From contig NZ_CALBRW010000043.1 in assembly GCF_937927635.1 (NCBI RefSeq), positions 1 to 64,000 on the forward strand: DNA of 64,000 bases. The letters run 5' to 3'. The notes beneath the pieces were generated by a model. That model was not told the origin of the DNA, did not search any database, and worked only from the letters and a program-made list of their open reading frames with translations. Source of the DNA: an uncultured Microbacterium sp. (GTDB lineage: Bacteria > Actinomycetota > Actinomycetes > Actinomycetales > Microbacteriaceae). Both the position numbers and the translations under genes were made by a program. Every line of letters starts with the position of its first letter. Position 1 is the first letter of the stretch. Shown piece after piece: positions 47,999 to 56,303 of this stretch.

Positions 47999-49198
47999 AT
48001 GACCGCTGCTGATGCAGCCCGCGACCTGTTCGTCGCCACCCACGACCGCCGACCCGACGGCATCTGGTCCGCGCCGGGGCGTGTGAACCTGATCGGCGAG
48101 CACACCGACTACAACGAGGGCTTCGTGCTGCCGTTCGCCATCCAGCACCGCACGTATGCGGCCGTGGCGCTCAACGGCACCGACGAGATCCGCGTGCGGT
48201 CGACGTTCGCCGAGGGGCAGGTCACGGTGCGCGTCTCGGATCTCGACGACCTCTTCCCGACCCCAGCCGGCACGGCGCCGGCCGTTCCGGAGTGGTCGGC
48301 GTACGCACTCGGCGTCGCGTGGGCCCTGCGCACTTCGACACGCTCAGCGACCCAGAATCCGGCGACCCGATCGAAGGGCGTCGACATCGCGATCGCCTCC
48401 GACGTGCCGGTGGGTGCGGGGCTGTCCTCGTCTGCCGCGATCGAGGGGGCCGTGGCATCCGCTCTCAACGACCTGTGGGAGCTGGGCCTGGACCCGGTGA
48501 CGCTCGCGCAGGTGGGCCGGCGTGCCGAGAACGAGGCGGTCGGCGCACCCACGGGCATCATGGATCAGATGTCGTCGATGCTCGGGCAGCCCGACGCGGC
48601 GACCTTCATCGACTGCCGTTCGCTGGAGGCGACGTCCATCCCGACGGGATTCCACGATGCCGGGCTCGAGGTGCTGGTGATCGACACGCAGGTCAAGCAC
48701 GCGCACGCCACCGGCGGCTACGGCGAGCGCCGCGCCTCGTGCGAGCTCGGGGCGAAGCTGCTCGGCATCCGCTCGCTGCGCGACGCGTCGGTCGCCGACC
48801 TGCCCCGCGCGGCCGAGATCCTGGATGATGTGACCTTCCGCCGCGTGCGGCACATCGTCACCGAGAACCAGCGCGTGCTGGACACCGTCGAGGCGCTCAC
48901 CGAACGGGGCCCGCGGGCGATCGGCGACCTGCTGGTGGCCTCGCACGTCTCCATGCGCGACGACTTCGAGATCTCGGCCGTCGAGCTCGACGTGGCCGTC
49001 GACACGGCGCTGGCGAACGGCGCGATCGGAGCTCGGATGACCGGCGGCGGTTTCGGTGGGGCGGCCATCGCGCTGGTCGCGCACGCCGATCTGCAGCGGG
49101 TGTCGGATGCCGTGATCGCGGCGTTCGCCCAGGCCGGCTTCGCCGCTCCGCACCTGTTCACGGTCGAGCCCTCCGAGGGCCCGCGCCGCGACGCCTGA
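47999..49198 (+). CDS. galK: Galactokinase
   Basis: A 399-residue GHMP kinase forming galactose 1-phosphate. Signatures are GRVNLIGEHTDYNEG (residues 27-41), the ATP-loop DVPVGAGLSSSAAIEG (135-150) and GARMTGGGFGGAAI near the C-terminus. AGGAG lies 7 nt before ATG 47999. Residues about 111-127 (RTSTRSATQNPATRSKG) look unlike the family at this position and are encoded by repeat-like DNA (48331-48376); they sit on the surface side before the ATP loop, so activity may be kept. Confidence 0.95.
   Translation: MTAADAARDLFVATHDRRPDGIWSAPGRVNLIGEHTDYNEGFVLPFAIQHRTYAAVALNGTDEIRVRSTFAEGQVTVRVSDLDDLFPTPAGTAPAVPEWSAYALGVAWALRTSTRSATQNPATRSKGVDIAIASDVPVGAGLSSSAAIEGAVASALNDLWELGLDPVTLAQVGRRAENEAVGAPTGIMDQMSSMLGQPDAATFIDCRSLEATSIPTGFHDAGLEVLVIDTQVKHAHATGGYGERRASCELGAKLLGIRSLRDASVADLPRAAEILDDVTFRRVRHIVTENQRVLDTVEALTERGPRAIGDLLVASHVSMRDDFEISAVELDVAVDTALANGAIGARMTGGGFGGAAIALVAHADLQRVSDAVIAAFAQAGFAAPHLFTVEPSEGPRRDA
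48331..48376. repeat. Repeat-like in-frame insert inside galK
   Basis: CACTTCGACACGCTCAGCGA begins a 46-bp stretch bounded by CTTCGA (48333-48338) and TCGAAG (48371-48376). The TTCGACA.GCTCAG.GACC word is, from my general knowledge of these genomes, a recurrent dispersed repeat in Microbacteriaceae. Here it lies in frame and encodes about 15 extra residues. Confidence 0.5.
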
Positions 49199-49229
49199 CC
49201 CCGTCGATGCCCACCCCTGCGACGCTCGA

Positions 49230-49311
49230 CGCCGCCGCCCCTGCTGAGAGTCCTCGCCCCTGCTGAACTGAGCCGCTGAACAGGGGCGGCGGCGCTGAAC
49301 GGGGGCGAGGA
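49230..49311. repeat. Interleaved double hairpin (family C), copy 2, between galK and galE
   Basis: Left arm 1 CGCCGCCGCCCCTG (49230-49243) pairs perfectly with CAGGGGCGGCGGCG (49281-49294). Left arm 2 TCCTCGCCCC (49251-49260) pairs with GGGGCGAGGA (49302-49311). The two pairs interleave, so they cannot both form as a simple nested fold. The same CCCCTGCTGA/TGAACAGGGG words occur at 41202-41278. Confidence 0.85.
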
Positions 49312-49370
49312 TGCCCGACCCCGTCTGGAACAATGGAGGCGTGCGCGCACGCGCACCCGGAAGGAGACCC

Positions 49371-50348
49371 ATGTCCTGGCTTGTCACCGGCGGCGCCGGC
49401 TACATCGGATCGCACGTCGTGCGGGCACTGGCATCCGCCGGTCTCACCCCGGTCGTGCTGGACGACCTCTCCAGCGGGCAGCCCGCGTTCGTGCCCGAGG
49501 GCATCACGCTGGTCGAGGGCAGCATCCTGGATCGCGATCTGGTCGAGCGCACCCTGCGCGAGCACGACGTCGAGGGCGTCATCCACGTCGCCGGGTTCAA
49601 GTACGCCGGCGTCTCGGTGAACCGCCCGCTGCACACCTACGCGCAGAACGTCGAGGGCACCCGGGTGATCCTCGAGGCCATGGCGGCCGCCGGCGTGACG
49701 AACATCGTGTTCTCGTCCAGCGCGGCCGTGTTCGGCACCCCCGACGTGGAGCTGGTGGTCGAGGACACCGCCAAGAAGCCGGCCAGCCCGTACGGTGAGT
49801 CCAAGCTCATCGGCGAGTGGCTGCTGCGCGACCAGGGTGTCGCGACAGCGGCATCCGAGGCGCCCCTGCGACACACCTCGCTGCGCTACTTCAACGTGGT
49901 CGGGTCCGCCGATCCGACCGTCTACGACGTGAGCCCGCACAACCTGTTCCCGATCGTGTTCGAGGCGCTGCTCGAGGGCCGCACCCCGGCGATCTTCGGC
50001 GATGACTACGACACCCCCGACGGCACCAACGTGCGCGACTACGTGCACGTCGGCGACATCGCCGCCGCCCACGTGGTGGCCGCGCAGCGCCTGGCGAACG
50101 GCGACCCCATCGAGCCGGCCTACAACCTCGGCTCCGGTGACGGCCTCAGCGTGAAGCAGATCATGGATGCCATGGTGCGCGTCACCGGCATCGACTTCGT
50201 CCCCGTGATCGGCCCCCGCCGCCCCGGCGACCCCGACCGCATCGTCGCCACCGGCGAGCTGGCCGCGCGCGACCTGGACTGGCAGATGCGGCACACCGTC
50301 GACGAGATGGTGCGCTCCGGCTGGGAGGCCCGGCGCAACGCCGGCTGA
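49371..50348 (+). CDS. galE: UDP-glucose 4-epimerase
   Basis: A 325-residue short-chain dehydrogenase-type epimerase that regenerates UDP-glucose from UDP-galactose. The NAD loop VTGGAGYIGSHVV is at the N-terminus; FSSSAAVFGTP carries the catalytic Ser, and SPYGESKLIGE the Tyr/Lys pair. RYFNVVGSADP and DGTNVRDYVHVGDIAAAH are typical of GalE. ATG 49371 has GGAAGGAGA 4 nt upstream. It completes the Leloir set with galT and galK. Confidence 0.95.
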   Translation: MSWLVTGGAGYIGSHVVRALASAGLTPVVLDDLSSGQPAFVPEGITLVEGSILDRDLVERTLREHDVEGVIHVAGFKYAGVSVNRPLHTYAQNVEGTRVILEAMAAAGVTNIVFSSSAAVFGTPDVELVVEDTAKKPASPYGESKLIGEWLLRDQGVATAASEAPLRHTSLRYFNVVGSADPTVYDVSPHNLFPIVFEALLEGRTPAIFGDDYDTPDGTNVRDYVHVGDIAAAHVVAAQRLANGDPIEPAYNLGSGDGLSVKQIMDAMVRVTGIDFVPVIGPRRPGDPDRIVATGELAARDLDWQMRHTVDEMVRSGWEARRNAG

Positions 50349-50869
50349 TGCTTCTCCGGCCTGCCACCGTCGCTGATGCCGACGGCATCGCCGAGGTGCA
50401 CGTGCTCTCGTGGCAGGCCGCCTACCGCGGTCTGGTGCCGCAGGACGTGCTGGACTCCCTGTCGATCGCCGAGCGCGCGGCGAGCTGGGCGCGCATCCTG
50501 GCCGAGACTCCGCGCCGCACGCTGGTCGCCGTCGACGGCGAGCGTGTGGTGGGCTGGGCGAGTTTCGGCGATGCCAGAGACGCGGACGCCGGCGAGCCGG
50601 ACTCCCATGGCGGCACCGGCGAGCTGTGGGGCATCTACGCGCATCCGGATGCCTGGTCCACCGGCGTCGGTCACCTGCTGCTGACAGCCGTGGAGCAGGA
50701 GCTGACGGATGCCGGTCACGAGACCGCGTACCTCTGGGTGCTCTCCGGCAACTCGCGCGCGGCGGAGTTCTACGAGCGCCACGGCTGGTATGCCGACGGC
50801 GGCATGAAGACCGACAGGCGCCCGCGGATGGTGCTGCACGAGCTGCGGCATGTGAAGCGCCTGGCCTGA
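50348..50869 (+). CDS. GNAT family N-acetyltransferase
   Basis: A 173-residue acetyl-CoA-dependent acetyltransferase: LRPATVADADGIAEVHVLSWQAAYRGLVP at the N-terminus, GELWGIYAHPDAWSTGVGHLLL for the acetyl-CoA loop (the usual R/QxxGxG/A is here STGVG) and YLWVLSGNSRAAEFYERHGW at the C-terminus. Start ATG shares a base with the galE stop (TGATG), so translation is coupled. The substrate is unknown. Confidence 0.9.
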   Translation: MLLRPATVADADGIAEVHVLSWQAAYRGLVPQDVLDSLSIAERAASWARILAETPRRTLVAVDGERVVGWASFGDARDADAGEPDSHGGTGELWGIYAHPDAWSTGVGHLLLTAVEQELTDAGHETAYLWVLSGNSRAAEFYERHGWYADGGMKTDRRPRMVLHELRHVKRLA

Positions 50870-50906
50870 CGCGACGGCCGGATCTCCGGCATCCGGGCCG
50901 CCCTGC

Positions 50907-50983
50907 CTGGATGGAAACGCAGGTTCCCGACGCTTCTACCGTGCGTTTCCGTCCAGCCCGCGGATGCCGGGATGGAAAGCGCA
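50907..50983. repeat. Hairpin with third arm (family A), copy 2
   Basis: CTGGATGGAAACGCA (50907-50921) pairs with TGCGTTTCCGTCCAG (50942-50956) at 14 of 15 positions. A third, related arm GGGATGGAAAGCGCA follows at about 50969-50983. The arm resembles the direct repeat CTGGATCGAAAACGCA at 10079 and 10139. It lies after the acetyltransferase gene and before the esterase gene. Confidence 0.75.
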
Positions 50984-51057
50984 CGGTCCGACACCGCCCC
51001 ACCGACGAGAACCATCCGAACCGGAAGCGGCAGGGCCGTCGCGGTAGCGTGAGTGGC

Positions 51058-52491
51058 GTGAACGAGCTCGTGCAGACCGCGGAGGGGCCGGTGCGCGGCA
51101 TCCTCCGTGACGACGGAACGCTGGCGTTCCTCGGCATCCCGTACGCCGCGCCGCCAACCGGAGAGCGGAGGTTCCTGCCGCCGCAGCCGGTGAAGCCGTG
51201 GACCGAGCCGCTGGACGCGACCGCCTACGGCCCGACGCCGCAGCGCCGCCCGGAGGACAACGCGATCATCCCGGAGCCCAGCGTGCCCGGGAAGGCGACG
51301 CTGAATCTCAACGTGTTCACGCCGTCGGCGGACGGCAGCGCACCGGTGCTGGTGTGGATCCACGGTGGCGGGTATTCGGCGGGTTCGGCGGCGGGCCCGT
51401 GGTATGACGGCCGCGCCTTCACCCGCGACGGCGTCGTGCTGGTGAGCATCTCGTACCGGCTGGGCTTCGACGGCTTCGGCGTGATCGACGGCGCGCCCGA
51501 CAACCGCGGCGTGCGCGACTGGCTCGCCGCCCTGGAATGGGTGCAGCTCAACATCTCCGCCTTCGGCGGCGACCCCTCCCGCGTCACGATCGCCGGGCAG
51601 TCCGCCGGCGGCGGCGCGGTGCTCACCCTCCTGGGGATGCCGGCCGCGCAGCACCTGTTCCACGCCGGGATCTCGATCAGCGGCGCACTGGGCGATCTGC
51701 CCCGCTCGACCGTGGAGAGGCGCAGCGCCCTGCTGGCGGAGACCGTGGGCTGCGAGCCGACGCTGGAGGGCTTCCGCGGCGTGAGGGAGCGCCTGCTCAC
51801 GCAGCGGCAGTTCCAGGCATCCCTGCTGGGCAAGAAGGGCCTCGCCGCGACCACCGCCACGCTGACCGACGGGCTGCCCTGGGGCCCGGTGATCGACGGC
51901 GACCTCATCACGCGGCCGACCGTGGACTCGTTCGCCGCCGGCGTCGGGGCGGACAAGCCGCTGATGCTGGGCGCGACCGATGACGAGTTCACGATGGCGT
52001 TCGACTCCGCCCCCCGCATCCTGAACTGGATCCCCCTGTGGATCGCGCTGCGTGCGGTGGAGAAGGTCGGCGCCCTGCGCCGACGCTGGCGGAGGGCCAA
52101 TCGCGGGCGCCGGGCGGGTGCGGCGCTGGGCCGCTTCGTCACCGATCGGGTGTTCCGCTCGCTGGTCATCCGCACCGCCGAGGCCAGGCGGGATGCCGGC
52201 ACCTGGGCGTACCGGTTCGCCTGGCGCTCCCCCGTCAACGGCTGGTCGCACCACTGCCTGGACGTGCCGTTCTGGTTCGACTGCCTGGGCGAGGAGCACG
52301 TCGCGAAGATGGCAGGCGAGCATCCGCCGCAGGCGCTGGCATCCGAGATGCACGCTGCTGCCGTCGCCTTCGTGCGCGATTCCGACCCCGGTTGGCCGGC
52401 CTGGCACACCGACCCCGGGATCACGCGCGTGTTCGGCGACCAGCCCGCGGTCTCGCGCAGCGCCTACGACGACGCCCTGCCGCTGGTGTGA
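51058..52491 (+). CDS. Type B carboxylesterase/lipase family protein
   Basis: A 477-residue alpha/beta hydrolase of the carboxylesterase type B family. FLGIPYAAPPTGERRF opens the fold, VLVWIHGGGYSAGS forms the oxyanion hole, and TIAGQSAGGGAVL holds the nucleophile Ser. The catalytic His is likely in WSHHCLDVPFWFD. The start is GTG 51058 or in-frame GTG 51049; neither has a strong Shine-Dalgarno. No signal peptide is seen, so it is cytoplasmic. It stands alone, converging on putA. Confidence 0.9.
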   Translation: MNELVQTAEGPVRGILRDDGTLAFLGIPYAAPPTGERRFLPPQPVKPWTEPLDATAYGPTPQRRPEDNAIIPEPSVPGKATLNLNVFTPSADGSAPVLVWIHGGGYSAGSAAGPWYDGRAFTRDGVVLVSISYRLGFDGFGVIDGAPDNRGVRDWLAALEWVQLNISAFGGDPSRVTIAGQSAGGGAVLTLLGMPAAQHLFHAGISISGALGDLPRSTVERRSALLAETVGCEPTLEGFRGVRERLLTQRQFQASLLGKKGLAATTATLTDGLPWGPVIDGDLITRPTVDSFAAGVGADKPLMLGATDDEFTMAFDSAPRILNWIPLWIALRAVEKVGALRRRWRRANRGRRAGAALGRFVTDRVFRSLVIRTAEARRDAGTWAYRFAWRSPVNGWSHHCLDVPFWFDCLGEEHVAKMAGEHPPQALASEMHAAAVAFVRDSDPGWPAWHTDPGITRVFGDQPAVSRSAYDDALPLV

Positions 52492-52506
52492 CGCACCGCG
52501 CGCCGC

Positions 52507-52656
52507 TCGGGCATGTCGCGGGTCCCGAATGGTGGGCTCACACGCCACGAGGCAGCCATTCAAGACCCGCGAGATCACACCCATGTGCACTCGGGCGTGT
52601 CGCGGGTCCCGAATGGCGGGCTCACGCGCCGCGAGGCAGCCATTCAGGACCCGTGA
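52507..52656. repeat. Two 66-bp hairpin units in direct repeat
   Basis: Units 52507-52572 and 52591-52656 are identical at 60 of 66 positions. Each folds on itself: CGCGGGTCCCGAATGG pairs with CCATTC..GACCCG.G. Several differences between units fall in the stem. The array lies between the convergent esterase and putA genes. Confidence 0.85.
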
Positions 52657-52700
52657 AGGCGCAGTGCGGCGCGCACGGTGGCGGGGGGCGAAGACGACGA

Positions 52701-52745
52701 CGCCCTGCCGCGGGACCCAGAGCACCAGGGGCCGGCGGCAGGGCG
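52701..52745 (-). terminator. Hairpin downstream of putA
   Basis: Perfect 11-bp arms CGCCCTGCCGC (52701-52711) and GCGGCAGGGCG (52735-52745) lie 15 bp beyond the putA stop. There is no T-run, common for GC-rich actinobacterial terminators. Confidence 0.55.
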
Positions 52746-52759
52746 ACGAGTATCGCGGC

Positions 52760-55700
52760 TCAGCGCACCGGGCCCAGAAGCGGGATCTCATGGCGGTGCG
52801 GCGTGCCGAAGCGGTGCGCGGTGACCGAGACGGCCTGCTCGCGCAGGAACGTCAGCAGCTCCACGCGCCCGGCGGAGACCACCGGGTTCGCGTAGATGGC
52901 CAGGCTCGGCGAGCCCTTCACAGCCTGGGCGGTGGCCAGCGCGGTCGTGCCGATCACGCGCACGCGGCCGGCCGTGGCGGCCAGGCGCTGGGCGTGGGCG
53001 GCCCAGGCCGCGGCATCCTCGGTCACGACGGTCACGTCGTGCGCACCCAGCCAGGTGACGACGGTGGTGGGAAGAGCGGATGCCGTGCTCACGGTGACAT
53101 GCGAACCGGCGCGCACGCCGGCGGCGGCCACGCGCACGACCTCCGCCACGCGCTCGCCCTCGTAGCGGATGGTGACGGGCAGGGCCTGGTAGCGCAGCGC
53201 GTTCTGCTCGGTGACCAGGCCGGTCGCGTCGCGGACCACGCCGAACTCGGAGTTCCAGGCGTCGATGTCGGTCGCCAGCGCGCCGCGCAGCCAGGCCTCG
53301 TCTTCGCCCTCGACCAGCGTCAGAGCCGAGGTGCCGAGAGCGTCCAGAGCCGTGGTCGTCTCGACCGGGGCGTCCGTCCACTCGCTCAGCCCGACCAGGT
53401 AGTTCGGCCCGCCCGCCTTGGAGCCGGCGCCGACGGCGGCCTTCTTCCAGCCGCCGAACGGCTGACGCTGCACGATGGCGCCGGTGGTACCGCGGTTGAC
53501 GTACACGTTGCCGGCCTGGATCCCGGCCAGCCACTGCTGGATCTCGTCCTCGTCCAGCGAGTGGATGCCGCTGGTGAGGCCGTAGTCGATGTCGTTGACG
53601 ATGTCGATGGCCTCGGCCAGGGTGTCGGCGGTCATGACGCCCAGCACCGGGCCGAAGTACTCCACCTTGTGGAACTCGCTGCCGCGCTTCACGCCGTCGC
53701 GGATGCCGGGGGTCCACAGCTGGCCGGCGTCGTCGAGCTTGTGCGGCTCGAGCATCCAGGACTGGCCGGGGTGCAGCTCGGTGAGGGCGCTGAGCAGCTT
53801 GCCCTCCGCGGGTCCGATCAGCGGGCCGATGCGGTTGGAGCCGTTCTCCGGGGCGCCGACCTCGTACGAGCCGACAGCGTCGATGAGCTGGCGGCGGAAC
53901 CGCTCGGACTTCGCGGCGGAGCCGACCAGCACGACCAGCGACGCGGCCGAGCACTTCTGGCCTGCGTGGCCGAACGCCGAGTAGGCGACGTCCTTCGCGG
54001 CCAGGTCCAGGTCGGCCGACGGGGTGACGATGATGGCGTTCTTGCCGCTGGTCTCGGCCAGCAGCGGCAGATCGGCGCGGAAGCCGCGGAACAGCTCGGC
54101 GGTCTCGTAGCCGCCGGTGAGGATGACGCGGCCGACGGCCGGGTCGCTGACGAGCTTCTGGCCGAGGGAGCGGCCGTCCAGCTGCACGTACTGCAGCACG
54201 TCGCGCGGAACGCCGGCCTCCCACAGCGCCTCGACCATGACCGCACCGGAACGGCGGGCCTGCCGGGCGGGCTTGATGATGACGGGCGAGCCGCTGGCCA
54301 GCGCCGACAGGGTGGAGCCGGCGGGGATGGCGACCGGGAAGTTCCACGGCGGGGTGACCACGGTCAGGCCCACGGCGTGCTGCTCGGCGCCATCGACGTG
54401 GGCGAGTTTGCGGGCGGACTCGGCGTAGTAGTGCGCGAAGTCGATGGCCTCGGAGACCTCGGGGTCGCCCTGCTCGATGACCTTGCCGGCCTCGGAGCCC
54501 ATGACCTCGAGCAGCTCGGCGCGGTGCGCCTCGAGCACGTCGCCCGCGCGGTGCAGGATCTCGGCGCGGCCGTCGGCGCCCAGCGCACGCCACGCCTCAC
54601 CGGCGGCCACACCGGCGGCGATGCGCTCGGCGACCTGGTCGTCGGTGGTCAGCGTGTTGGCGGCGACGGTGTCATCGCCCAGCTTCGAGGCGACCATGCG
54701 CGAGCGGATGGCATCCGCCCAGTCGCGGTTGGCCTTCAGCGACGGGTCGGTGTCGGGGGTGTTCACGAAGCCGTCGCGCAGCGCGGGTGCCGCGGGCAGC
54801 TGGCGGTTCTGGGTGCGGTTCGGGCCGGGCACCTGGGTGGGGATGCCGGCGACGGATGCCAGGAAGCGCTCCTTCTCGCGCTCGAACAGCGTGGGGTCGG
54901 CATCCAGATCGAACACGGCCGACATGAAGTTCTCCTGCGACGCGCCCTCCTCCAGGCGGCGGATCAGATAGGCGATCGCGACGTCGAACTCGTCGGGGTG
55001 CACGACCGGCGTGTACAGCAGCAGCGAGCCGACGGTGCGCTTGACGACCTGCGCCTGTGCGGAGGCCATGCCCAGCAGCATCTCGAAATCGATGCCCTCC
55101 GTGACGCCGCGCCGGGAGGCCAGCAGCCAGGCCAGGGCGATGTCGAACAGGTTGTGGCCGGCGATGCCGATGCGCACGTTGCCGATGTGCCCGGGCTGCA
55201 GCGCGTAGTTCAGCACGCCCTTGTACGAGGAGTCGGACTCCTGCTTGGACGACCAGGTGGCCAGCGGCCAGCCGTGCGACTCGGCGTCGACGGTCTCCAT
55301 GGGCAGGTTGGCGCCCTTGACGATCCGCACCTTGATGGGCGCGCCGCCGTCAGCCACGCGCTTCGCGGCCCACTCCTGCAGGTGCATCATGGCGGCCAGG
55401 GAGTCGGGCAGGTAGGCCTGCAGCACGATGCCGGCCTCGAGGCTCTTGAACTCGGGACGGTCCAGGATGCCGGTGAAGACCGCGATCGTGAGGTCGAGGT
55501 CCTTGTACTCCTCCATGTCGAGGTTGATGAACTTCTTGGGTCCGCGCGCGGGGTTCACCGCGATCTCGTACAGCGGGTGCAGCGCTTTGATGGCGTGCGC
55601 GACGGCCTCGTCGAACGCCCACGGGCTGTGCGGGGCGACGGTGGAGGAGACCTTGATCGAGACGTAGTCGACGTCGTCGCGCAGCAGCAGGCGGCGGGTG

Positions 55701-56212
55701 CCCTCCAGGCGACGGACGGCCTCGTCCTGGCCGAGGATGGCCTCGCCGAGCAGGTTGACGTTCAGGTCGACGCCTTGGGTCTCGCGGATGTGCTTGATGG
55801 CGGCGCCGAGCTTCTCGTCGCGGGCGTCGACGATCAGGTGGCGCACCATCTGGCGCAGCACGGCCCGGGCGGAGGGGACGACCACGCCGGGGAGCATGCC
55901 GGCGGTGGCGCCGCCCAGTCCGATGGCGCCGCGCATGATGGCGGGCAGGAAGGCGGGTGTGAGCGGCACCAGCTCCTTGAGCTTGGCGGCGGCGACCTTC
56001 AGGTCCTCGGGGCGCACGACGCCGTCGACGAACCCGACGGTGAAGTCCAGGCCGTTGGGGTCGCGCAGCACGCCGGCGAGGCGCTGCCCGGCGGCATCCA
56101 CCGGCACGGCGCGGCTCTCGACGAGCCACTTCTTGACGAGGGCGACGGCGTCGTCGGCCAGTTCTGCGAGGTCGGAGACGGATGCTTCGGAAGCGGACAC
56201 AGGGGTGCTCAT
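52760..56212 (-). CDS. putA: Bifunctional proline dehydrogenase / L-glutamate gamma-semialdehyde dehydrogenase
   Basis: A 1150-residue enzyme oxidising proline to glutamate in two steps. Residues about 1-450 are the FAD-dependent proline dehydrogenase barrel (NVNLLGEAILGQDEAVRR, DYVSIKVSS, VRIVKGANLPMET, IGIAGHNLFDIALAW). Residues about 500-1000 are the aldehyde dehydrogenase (VVTPPWNFPVAIPAG, AETSGKNAIIV, HAGQKCSAAS with the catalytic Cys, QPFGGWKKAAVG). A C-terminal region of about 150 residues follows. It lacks the DNA-binding domain of enterobacterial PutA, so regulation probably comes from the divergent LysR. ATG 56212 was kept because an ordinary N-terminus follows. Confidence 0.96.
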   Translation of the reverse strand: MSTPVSASEASVSDLAELADDAVALVKKWLVESRAVPVDAAGQRLAGVLRDPNGLDFTVGFVDGVVRPEDLKVAAAKLKELVPLTPAFLPAIMRGAIGLGGATAGMLPGVVVPSARAVLRQMVRHLIVDARDEKLGAAIKHIRETQGVDLNVNLLGEAILGQDEAVRRLEGTRRLLLRDDVDYVSIKVSSTVAPHSPWAFDEAVAHAIKALHPLYEIAVNPARGPKKFINLDMEEYKDLDLTIAVFTGILDRPEFKSLEAGIVLQAYLPDSLAAMMHLQEWAAKRVADGGAPIKVRIVKGANLPMETVDAESHGWPLATWSSKQESDSSYKGVLNYALQPGHIGNVRIGIAGHNLFDIALAWLLASRRGVTEGIDFEMLLGMASAQAQVVKRTVGSLLLYTPVVHPDEFDVAIAYLIRRLEEGASQENFMSAVFDLDADPTLFEREKERFLASVAGIPTQVPGPNRTQNRQLPAAPALRDGFVNTPDTDPSLKANRDWADAIRSRMVASKLGDDTVAANTLTTDDQVAERIAAGVAAGEAWRALGADGRAEILHRAGDVLEAHRAELLEVMGSEAGKVIEQGDPEVSEAIDFAHYYAESARKLAHVDGAEQHAVGLTVVTPPWNFPVAIPAGSTLSALASGSPVIIKPARQARRSGAVMVEALWEAGVPRDVLQYVQLDGRSLGQKLVSDPAVGRVILTGGYETAELFRGFRADLPLLAETSGKNAIIVTPSADLDLAAKDVAYSAFGHAGQKCSAASLVVLVGSAAKSERFRRQLIDAVGSYEVGAPENGSNRIGPLIGPAEGKLLSALTELHPGQSWMLEPHKLDDAGQLWTPGIRDGVKRGSEFHKVEYFGPVLGVMTADTLAEAIDIVNDIDYGLTSGIHSLDEDEIQQWLAGIQAGNVYVNRGTTGAIVQRQPFGGWKKAAVGAGSKAGGPNYLVGLSEWTDAPVETTTALDALGTSALTLVEGEDEAWLRGALATDIDAWNSEFGVVRDATGLVTEQNALRYQALPVTIRYEGERVAEVVRVAAAGVRAGSHVTVSTASALPTTVVTWLGAHDVTVVTEDAAAWAAHAQRLAATAGRVRVIGTTALATAQAVKGSPSLAIYANPVVSAGRVELLTFLREQAVSVTAHRFGTPHRHEIPLLGPVR

Positions 56213-56244
56213 GCTCCCAGGATGCCGTGCTCAACCGTCTATGA

Positions 56245-56257
56245 AAAGCGATGCTTT
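56245..56257. promoter_or_regulatory. Candidate LysR/putA operator
   Basis: AAAGC-GAT-GCTTT, a short perfect inverted repeat in the 91-bp gap between divergent putA and the LysR gene. It fits a LysR-type site in position, but it is short and unproven. Confidence 0.4.
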
Positions 56258-56303
56258 CCGATGGATAATGTTCACTGCCATCGAATGATTGTGGAGGACT
56301 CGC

